Below are positions 5,367-11,991 of a stretch of DNA of 11,991 bases, in pieces. The DNA is taken from NCBI GenBank assembly GCA_035286745.1, contig DATECU010000311.1, positions 1 through 11,991 of the forward strand, written 5' to 3'. The notes under the pieces were generated by a model. That model was not told the DNA's origin and made no database searches. It saw only the letters and a list, made by a program, of their open reading frames with translations. The stretch comes from DATECU01 sp035286745 (GTDB lineage: Bacteria > Acidobacteriota > Vicinamibacteria > Fen-336). Positions within the stretch are counted from its first letter, which is position 1, and each line of letters starts with the position of its first letter. Both the position numbers and the translations under genes were made by a program.

Positions 5367-6695
5367 TCAGCCCCGGCGGTGTTCCAGTCGGAACTGCATG
5401 AAGGTCTCGCCGACCTGGAGCACGTCACCGGCCGCCAGCGGCTGGCGGCTGATCTTGTGGTCGTTCACGAAGGTGCCGTTGGTGCTGCTCAGGTCGTGGA
5501 CCACGAATCCCCCGTTCTCGGCGCGGATGCGGCAGTGCTCGCTGGACACGGCCACGTCGTCGAGCACGATGTCGTTGGCCTTGGCTCGGCCCACGCAGGT
5601 GGCCGACTCGAGGTTGAGATCGAAGACCTTGCCGGCTCCCGGCCCCCGGTTCACCACCAGCACCGGGCGCTCGCGCAGGGTGAGGGTCTTCTCCAGGTAC
5701 TCCTCGGTGGCGTTGAGGCGGGCCAGGACGGTGGGGGAGAGGTCGGCGGCGAGGGCCCGGTCCAGGGGTTCGGCGCCCGGCTCTGATCGCCCATCCTCGG
5801 CCGCGCAGTAGGCGCAGGGCGTAAGGGGGCTGCCGAGCGGTCGATGGCATTCAGGGCAGCGCAGAGAGCGCTGCCTGCGGACCAAGACCAACATAACGGC
5901 GGCCGTTGCCACCGCGGCCAGGCCCAGCGTCAACCACAGCCAGGTCGGACGCGTCTGCGCCAAGGGGGCCTTGGCCGGAGCGGCGGCCGGGGTAGACGCG
6001 GCGAGCGCCGGCCCGGGCGTCCCCGCGGTCTGAGGCGGAGGGCTGGGCGTTGCTGAGGGCGCACCGCTCGGAGCGGCGCTCGCCCCCTCCGGCCCCGGGG
6101 CCATCATCTTGGCGGCGAGCCCCGTCGCCGTGGCCTGGCCGGCCGGCAGGTACTCGCCGCCGGTCAGCTTGGCGATGCGCCGCAGCACCCGCTCCTCGAC
6201 CTTGCCCACGCCCAGGGCGAACACCGGGATGCCCTCCTGCTCCGCCAAACGCAGGCCGTCGACCAGCTCCAGCGAGGAGTCCTCGTCCTTGCCGTCGGTC
6301 ACCAGGACGATGAAGCGCCGGCCCGCAGGGGCATCGCGCAGAGAGCGGCTGGCGTCGTAGAGGGCATCGTAGAGAGCGGTGTGACGCCCTCGAGTCCTTA
6401 GGGAGGAGAGGGCCCGTTTCACGCTGGCGGCGTCTGCGGTTCGGGGCAGCAGCAACCGGGATTGGTCGTCGAAGGTGAAGACGGCTGCCTGGCTCCCCTG
6501 GGGCAGTCGGGTCAGGATGCCGGAAGCCAGGCCGCGGGCCAGGGCTGTCCCCTGGGGACCCACACTGCCCGAGGTGTCTAGGACAAAGGCGACGATAGCG
6601 GGCTGCGGATCACCGGCCACAGCCAAGAGAGGTGCGCACAGCAGGAGGCTGAGGGCGCACCACCCGGCGGGACGAGCAGGAGGGAATCGGCTCAT
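5367..6695 (-). CDS. Membrane-spanning vWA / zinc ribbon / FHA domain protein
   Basis: A 442-residue protein from the ATG at 6695; a longer frame to 6740 exists, but only this start puts a clean signal peptide (ALSLLLCAPLLAVAG, to about residue 28) at the N-terminus. The vWA domain (about 33-205) has a complete MIDAS metal site: DTSGS (40-44), T106 and D134. A Pro/Ala-rich linker leads to a TM helix (about 250-272). Then come a zinc ribbon, CPECH and CAYC (C280, C283, C294, C297), and an FHA domain (about 345-437) with GRAKANDIVLDD, VSSEHCRI and HDLSSTNGTFVN. The predicted topology is vWA outside the cytoplasm and the phosphothreonine-reading FHA inside. It may link an external ligand or metal-dependent contact to Ser/Thr kinase signalling; no such kinase is in the window. 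It is divergent from ntrY and convergent with a Uma2 gene. Confidence 0.92.
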   Translation of the reverse strand: MSRFPPARPAGWCALSLLLCAPLLAVAGDPQPAIVAFVLDTSGSVGPQGTALARGLASGILTRLPQGSQAAVFTFDDQSRLLLPRTADAASVKRALSSLRTRGRHTALYDALYDASRSLRDAPAGRRFIVLVTDGKDEDSSLELVDGLRLAEQEGIPVFALGVGKVEERVLRRIAKLTGGEYLPAGQATATGLAAKMMAPGPEGASAAPSGAPSATPSPPPQTAGTPGPALAASTPAAAPAKAPLAQTRPTWLWLTLGLAAVATAAVMLVLVRRQRSLRCPECHRPLGSPLTPCAYCAAEDGRSEPGAEPLDRALAADLSPTVLARLNATEEYLEKTLTLRERPVLVVNRGPGAGKVFDLNLESATCVGRAKANDIVLDDVAVSSEHCRIRAENGGFVVHDLSSTNGTFVNDHKISRQPLAAGDVLQVGETFMQFRLEHRRG

Positions 6696-6730
6696 CTTCA
6701 CTCTTGTGACGCAATAGGCTAACGGCCCCC

Positions 6731-6759
6731 TTCTTACCACGGCGGTGGGCCAGGGTCAA
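6731..6759 (-). promoter_or_regulatory. Candidate promoter of the vWA-FHA gene
   Basis: On the minus strand TTGACC (6759-6754, five of six) is followed after 17 bases by TAAGAA (6736-6731, only three of six). Transcription would start near 6724 and give a leader of about 28 bases. The -10 match is poor, so confidence is low. Confidence 0.3.
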
Positions 6760-6765
6760 TTCGGT

Positions 6766-6794
6766 TTGGGCGGGTGTGGCTGCCAAGCTACAAT
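6766..6794 (+). promoter_or_regulatory. Sigma70-like promoter of ntrY
   Basis: TTGGGC (6766-6771) and TACAAT (6789-6794, five of six) are separated by exactly 17 bases. The predicted transcription start is near 6801. An ATG at 6793 lies inside the -10 element, so if this promoter is right, translation must start at the ATG at 6811. Confidence 0.5.
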
Positions 6795-6810
6795 GGCGGC
6801 TCTGAGCCCA

Positions 6811-9003
6811 ATGCCTCGCCGGCAGCCTTTCCGGAACAACGCCCGGCTGGTGCTGTTCTGCACCGCGGGAGCCGTCCTCCTTTTCCTGGGCGTGCAACTC
6901 CTGCTGCGCAAGAGCCGCGACTTCTCCCCCGACTTCCTGGCCTCGGTCCTGCTCTACGGCCTGACCATTCTGAACCTGAGCTTGATCCTGGTGCTGGTCC
7001 TGGTCCTGGGCCGGAACCTGGTCCGGGTGCTGATGGAGCGGCGCCGCAACGTGTTGGGGGCGCGCTTCCGCATGCGCCTGATGTTGGTCTTCCTGCTGAT
7101 CGTGGTGGCGCCCTCGTTTCTGCTGATCGTGGTGGGCAGCGACCTCATCCAGCAGACGGTGGATCGCTGGTTCAACGTGGACGTGGAACGGATCTTGTCC
7201 TCTTCTCAGACTCTAGGCACCGCCCTCCGGCGGTCGCTGGCCGACCGCGGCCGGGTCCACGCCTCGACCCTGGCTCGTGAGATCGGCGTGCGCGGCCTGC
7301 TCCTGCCGGAAGGGCAGGGACGCTTGCAGGCCACGGTGCAGGCTCGGGCCCGCACCCAGCACATGGACGTGGTGAGCGTGTTCTCGCCCCGGGGTGAGCT
7401 GGTGGCGGTGATGGACCCGCGGCTCCCCGCCGGCGCTGCCGCGACCGGGGGGGCCGAGGCTCTGGCCGAGGCCGCCCTGGGAGGCCGAGAGGCGGAGGCC
7501 AGTCAGCCTTTCTCGGGCGGGGAGATGATCCGGGTGGCGGTGCCGGTGCGGGCGGGCGGGCGGGTTCTGGGCGCGGTGGTGGTCGGGAGCTTCCTGCCCG
7601 AGGGCGTGGCAGCCGAGGCGCGCGAGGTTCAGGACCGTTATGCGAAGTTCCGCCGGGCCGAGGCCTCCCGGGGGCCGATCAAGGCGGTCTACCTGTCGCT
7701 CTATCTGTTTCCCGCCCTGCTCATCCTGTTCGGCGCGGTGTGGCTCTCCTTGTACCTGGCTCGCCGCATCACCACCCCTCTGCGCCTGGTGGCCGAGGGC
7801 ACCGAACGAATCGCCGCCGGGGAGCGGGGGGTGCGTGTCGACTTCGCTTCCGGGGACGACGAGTTCCGGGCCCTGATCGCCTCTTTCAACCGCATGTCCG
7901 AGCGTTTGGCGCGGAGCGAAGAGGAGGTGGAGCACAGCCGCGCCGGCCTGACCCGCAAGAACCAGGAGCTGGAGGAGCGCCGCCGGCTTACCGAGACGGT
8001 GCTGGAGACGGTGGGGACCGGAATCCTGGTGGTGGACGCGGAGGCCACCCTGACCGCCGTCAACGCCGCCGCCTGCCGCCTGCTGGAGCTTCCGGACGAG
8101 GTGGTCGGGCATCCCGCACCCGAGGTCCTGGTCGGTCCCGGCCGGGCGGAGATCCTGGGTCTCATCGACCGCCTGCTGTCGGGTCGGGTGGCCCGCCAGG
8201 AGCGCGAGATCCTGATCCCCAGCCGAGGCCGTGACCGGCAGCTGGCGCTGACCGTGGTTCCCTTGCCCGGAACGCTAGGTGCGCCGCCGGGTGCGGTGGT
8301 GGTGCTCGACGATCTCACGCCCCTGATGCGGGCGCAGAAGGTGGCGGCCTGGGGCGAAGTGGCGCGCAAGCTGGCCCACGAGATCAAGAACCCGCTGACC
8401 CCCATTCAGCTTTCGGCTCAGCGCATCCGCAAGGCCTATCTCAAGACGGCGCCGGAGTTCGAGGCCATCTTGACCGAGTGCACGGGCGCCATCGTGCAAG
8501 AGGTGGAGGCCCTCAAGAACCTGGTGGATGAGTTCGCCCAGTTCGCCCGCCTTCCCGCCGCCAACCTGAAGCCCAGCTCGCTCCACGAGGTGGTCGAGCA
8601 GGCCCTGAGCCTCTACGACGGGCTCTTCGCCAGCGTGACCATCGATCGGTGTTTCGCCCCCGAGTTGCCCAGCCTACGGCTGGATCCGGACCAGATGAAG
8701 CGCGTCCTCATCAACCTGGTGGACAACGCCATCGAGGCGACCGAGAAGAAGGGCAAGGTCACCGTCTCCACCCACTTCGACGCCAGCGAGGGGCGAGTTC
8801 GGCTGGGGGTTGCCGACGACGGGCCGGGGATACCTCGGGAGGACCGCGATCGACTCTTCGTGCCCAGCTTCTCGACCAAGAAGCGAGGCAGCGGTCTGGG
8901 GCTGGCCATCGTCAGCCGCATCGTTCAGGAGCACCAGGGGACCATAAGGGTGGAAGAGAACCAGCCGCGCGGCACCTGCTTCGTGGTGGAGCTGCCGGTG
9001 TGA
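6811..9003 (+). CDS. ntrY: NtrY-type membrane sensor histidine kinase
   Basis: A 730-residue kinase counted from the ATG at 6811; in-frame starts at 6793 and 6745 are less likely because the promoter lies over them. Three N-terminal TM helices (about 11-32, 42-67, 88-110) precede a sensory loop, then a fourth TM (about 291-315). HAMP (about 316-370), a coiled region and a PAS domain (about 390-500) follow. The H-box is KLAHEIKNPLTPIQLSAQRI with the phospho-accepting H523. The catalytic boxes are NLVDNAIEA (635-643), DDGPGIP (669-675) and GSGLGL (693-698). This order and the NPLTPIQLSAQR motif are typical of NtrY. In proteobacteria NtrYX has been tied to nitrogen metabolism, redox and envelope control; which applies here is unknown. 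It is followed by its partner ntrX after 66 bases. Confidence 0.93.
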   Translation: MPRRQPFRNNARLVLFCTAGAVLLFLGVQLLLRKSRDFSPDFLASVLLYGLTILNLSLILVLVLVLGRNLVRVLMERRRNVLGARFRMRLMLVFLLIVVAPSFLLIVVGSDLIQQTVDRWFNVDVERILSSSQTLGTALRRSLADRGRVHASTLAREIGVRGLLLPEGQGRLQATVQARARTQHMDVVSVFSPRGELVAVMDPRLPAGAAATGGAEALAEAALGGREAEASQPFSGGEMIRVAVPVRAGGRVLGAVVVGSFLPEGVAAEAREVQDRYAKFRRAEASRGPIKAVYLSLYLFPALLILFGAVWLSLYLARRITTPLRLVAEGTERIAAGERGVRVDFASGDDEFRALIASFNRMSERLARSEEEVEHSRAGLTRKNQELEERRRLTETVLETVGTGILVVDAEATLTAVNAAACRLLELPDEVVGHPAPEVLVGPGRAEILGLIDRLLSGRVARQEREILIPSRGRDRQLALTVVPLPGTLGAPPGAVVVLDDLTPLMRAQKVAAWGEVARKLAHEIKNPLTPIQLSAQRIRKAYLKTAPEFEAILTECTGAIVQEVEALKNLVDEFAQFARLPAANLKPSSLHEVVEQALSLYDGLFASVTIDRCFAPELPSLRLDPDQMKRVLINLVDNAIEATEKKGKVTVSTHFDASEGRVRLGVADDGPGIPREDRDRLFVPSFSTKKRGSGLGLAIVSRIVQEHQGTIRVEENQPRGTCFVVELPV

Positions 9004-9020
9004 GGACGCAAGCGATCGGC

Positions 9021-9048
9021 GATCAGCAGCTGATAGCTGACAGCTGAC
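9021..9048 (+). repeat. Three tandem AGCTGAY heptamers in the ntrY-ntrX gap
   Basis: AGCTGAT (9028-9034), AGCTGAC (9035-9041) and AGCTGAC (9042-9048) stand head to tail, preceded by the related, partly inverted GATCAGC (9021-9027). The array sits in the 66-base gap between the two cistrons, about 20 bases before the ntrX start. The heptamers can pair with GATCAGC to form a small hairpin. Whether it is a regulator site or an interspersed repeat cannot be told here. Confidence 0.55.
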
Positions 9049-9069
9049 CGCTACCGTTCGTGGAGGCGT

Positions 9070-10473
<1,404 letters not shown>

Positions 10474-10475
10474 AG

Positions 10476-10500
10476 GCGGGGCCACAGAGCCCCGCTCTTT
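10476..10500 (+). terminator. Intrinsic terminator of the ntrYX operon
   Basis: GCGGGGC (10476-10482) pairs with GCCCCGC (10489-10495) around CACAGA, then TCTTT follows. The seven-base-pair GC stem with a short T-rich tail just after ntrX is a normal intrinsic terminator, though the T-tract is short. Confidence 0.65.
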
Positions 10501-10504
10501 CCGG

Positions 10505-10534
10505 TTGAAACCGAGGCGACCCTTCTTCCATAAT
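10505..10534 (+). promoter_or_regulatory. Sigma70-like promoter of the TPR/RDD gene pair
   Basis: TTGAAA (10505-10510) and CATAAT (10529-10534) each match consensus at five of six positions, with an 18-base spacer. Transcription would begin near 10541, about 29 bases before the TTG start at 10570. Lying right after the ntrX terminator, it marks a new transcription unit. Confidence 0.6.
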
Positions 10535-10569
10535 GGGCGCGGTTCAAGCGTCAGTTCAGCAGGCGGCCA

Positions 10570-11307
10570 TTGACTCAACAAGACGATCGAATCCGGGAGT
10601 GGCTCGACCAGGGGTGGCGGCTTCTGAACTGCGGCGTGGCCTCCCAGGCCCGCGATGTGTTCGACCGCGTCTTGCTGCTCGACCCGGGAAGCCAGGAGGC
10701 GCGGCGCGGCGCGGCAGCGGCAGCGGCGCTCTGCGGTGAGGCGACGCGGCTCGGGACCGAGTGCCTTCACCAGGCCGAGGCAGCCTGGCAGGCGGGGGAC
10801 GGCGCGACGGCCCGCCGCCTGGCGGAGGAGGTGATCGCCCAAGGGGGCGACCGCGATCGCGCTCACGCGCTGCTCGACCGGCTGGAGCAGCGCCAGCCTC
10901 GCCCGGAACCGGCCGGGAAGCCGTCGCCCGCCGATACCACCTCCGGGGTCCCGCTGCTGCCGCCGGGAAGGCGAACCTGGTCGCGTAAGGCGCTCCTGGG
11001 TGGCTGGGCGGTACTGTTCGGGCTGCTGCTGGCCGGGGTGGCTTCCAGCTTCGAGGGCCTGCTGGCCCGTCTGGAGCGGGCTCCGGTGCCGGCGGCGTTC
11101 ACGCTTCCCCCCACCACCGCCCTCCCTCAGCCGAACTCCGGCGAGCAGACGGTGGCGGCCGCGCGCCGGCTCTTGGACCAGGGAGACGCGGCCGCCGCGG
11201 TGGCGCTGCTGCGGGGAGTAAAGCCCGCGGAGCCCGCCTATCCCTTCGCCCAGCAGTTGCTCGGGGAAGCCCGGGCCGAGCTGGGACGCCGAAGGGAGGG
11301 GCGGTGA
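10570..11307 (+). CDS. TPR-like repeat protein with one transmembrane helix, unknown function
   Basis: A 245-residue protein starting at TTG 10570, with AGGCGG a few bases upstream and no better start nearby. Residues about 5-35 (WLDQGWRLLNCGVASQARDVFDRVLLLDPGSQEAR) form a clear tetratricopeptide-like helix pair. More such pairs follow to about residue 105 (ECLHQAEAAWQAGDGATARRL). After a proline-rich linker a single TM helix (about 140-161, GGWAVLFGLLLAGVASSF) leads to a short outer or periplasmic part with a further TPR-like unit (about 193-240: AARRLLDQGDAAAAVALL). TPR domains mediate protein contacts, so this may be a scaffold for its neighbour; that is inference. Its stop overlaps the next gene's GTG by GTGA. 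I do not recognise a named family. Confidence 0.75.
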   Translation: MTQQDDRIREWLDQGWRLLNCGVASQARDVFDRVLLLDPGSQEARRGAAAAAALCGEATRLGTECLHQAEAAWQAGDGATARRLAEEVIAQGGDRDRAHALLDRLEQRQPRPEPAGKPSPADTTSGVPLLPPGRRTWSRKALLGGWAVLFGLLLAGVASSFEGLLARLERAPVPAAFTLPPTTALPQPNSGEQTVAAARRLLDQGDAAAAVALLRGVKPAEPAYPFAQQLLGEARAELGRRREGR

Positions 11308-11991
11308 ACTGCCCCGCCTGCGGCCAGGGACTGCCCGCGGGTCTCAGCGAGCGATGCCCCTTCTGCGCCACCCTGTTGGCGCCGCCGGCGGAGGGGGCGC
11401 TCGCGCCTAACCTATCCCCCTTCGCCTCGGCCCTGCTGGGGCCGGAGGAGCCGCTCCGGGAGATCCCGGGGCTCCGGAAGCGGGAGCGCACCTGGAAGGA
11501 CGAAGTGAAAGAGCGGGTAAGCGATCGGCGGCGGACGCGGAGCGCGGACGCGGGCGAGGCGGATTCCTCCCCAGCGCAGGGCGATCCCCAAGGGGCGGCG
11601 GAACAGGATCTGGAAGAGCCGGCCGAGCGGACTCAGGACGCGCCTATCGAACCCCCGGCAGCGGACGCTTCCCCCGCCCGGCTCCGCCTCCGGGAACTGG
11701 ACGCCCAGGTGGCCCGCCTCACCGACCCGGAGGAACTGCTGCTCAGGCCCCGGGAGGGCGAGGAGTCCGCCACCGAATCCGAGCTTAGGGGGCTGCCGCC
11801 GGCCGGCCCTCGTACGCTGCGCATCGACCCAGAGGACGAGCCGGAGGCCGACGACTGGTCGCTAGGGGGTGCCCCGGCCGCTGAAGAGGCGGCCCCTCCC
11901 GTGGAGCGGCCAGCGGCGGCCTCGGAGCGGCTGCTGGCAGCGGCGCTGGACACCCTGTTCTGGGGAAGCCTGTCGGCCGTGGTCGTGTACT
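11304..11991 (+). CDS. Zinc ribbon / RDD-family membrane protein, partial
   Basis: The frame is open from a GTG at 11304 to the window end (229 residues), so the protein is truncated by the window. The N-terminus is a two-knuckle zinc ribbon with C3, C6, C18 and C21 (CPAC, CPFC). Next comes a long charged, Pro/Glu-rich linker (about 40-200), probably disordered. The last residues, RLLAAALDTLFWGSLSAVVVY, are the typical opening of an RDD-family transmembrane domain, including the RxxAxxLD motif. RDD proteins are membrane proteins of mostly unknown role, some linked to ion transport or stress. The GTGA overlap with the TPR protein gene implies coupled translation, and the two may act together. 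The start was chosen because the zinc ribbon begins right there. The RDD assignment rests on the first helix only. Confidence 0.75.
   Translation, partial: MNCPACGQGLPAGLSERCPFCATLLAPPAEGALAPNLSPFASALLGPEEPLREIPGLRKRERTWKDEVKERVSDRRRTRSADAGEADSSPAQGDPQGAAEQDLEEPAERTQDAPIEPPAADASPARLRLRELDAQVARLTDPEELLLRPREGEESATESELRGLPPAGPRTLRIDPEDEPEADDWSLGGAPAAEEAAPPVERPAAASERLLAAALDTLFWGSLSAVVVY

Noticed and set aside
6696..6810. Sigma54 (-24/-12) promoter controlled by NtrX between the divergent genes
   Set aside because: I looked for TGGCAC-N5-TTGC on both strands and found only partial TGGCA matches without the GC element at the right spacing.
9021..9048. CRISPR-like repeat array
   Set aside because: The heptamers are contiguous with no spacers, far too short for CRISPR repeats.

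Overview
The window is about 12 kb of high-GC bacterial chromosome. It holds eleven genes or gene parts, most of them housekeeping or regulatory, and no RNA gene, CRISPR array or insertion sequence that I can see. The taxon is an inference. The NtrY/NtrX pair, NrdR, two Uma2-family genes, small secreted beta-rich proteins (one ending in a VELQNFSIE-like tail) and a GC-rich codon bias together suggest Acidobacteriota, perhaps Thermoanaerobaculia-like. No marker gene settles this.

Layout, left to right. (1) 1-834, minus strand: an ECF sigma factor and the start of its zinc-binding anti-sigma factor, overlapping by GTGA. (2) 835-1012: a divergent control region with two overlapping sigma70-like promoters and a possible ECF-type promoter. 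(3) 1013-2499, plus strand: a flippase-like (UPF0104) membrane protein, translationally coupled to nrdR, the ribonucleotide reductase repressor. (4) 2500-3978, plus strand: two small secreted proteins, each behind its own leader. (5) 4074-5348: two divergent Uma2-family PD-(D/E)XK genes. The minus-strand copy carries a one-base frameshift near its C-terminus, and the plus-strand copy looks leaderless. (6) 5367-6695, minus strand: a vWA-TM-zinc ribbon-FHA protein. (7) 6811-10473, plus strand: an NtrY-type sensor kinase and an NtrX-type sigma54 activator, ended by a terminator. (8) 10570-11991, plus strand: a small TPR-like single-TM protein coupled to a zinc ribbon/RDD membrane protein that runs off the window.

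How the genes fit together: three separate signalling modules sit side by side. These are a sigma/anti-sigma pair, a two-component system and a phosphothreonine-reading FHA protein that shares a divergent promoter region with ntrY. The NtrYX pair should activate sigma54 promoters elsewhere; I see no sigma54 promoter inside the window. Three of the gene junctions use the same GTGA overlap with a GTG start, which suggests translational coupling. I did not find a clearly new multi-gene system. The items most worth checking are the Uma2 frameshift, the leaderless Uma2 promoter, the mutually exclusive hairpins at the end of ntrX, the overlapping divergent promoters, and the membrane-spanning vWA/FHA protein.
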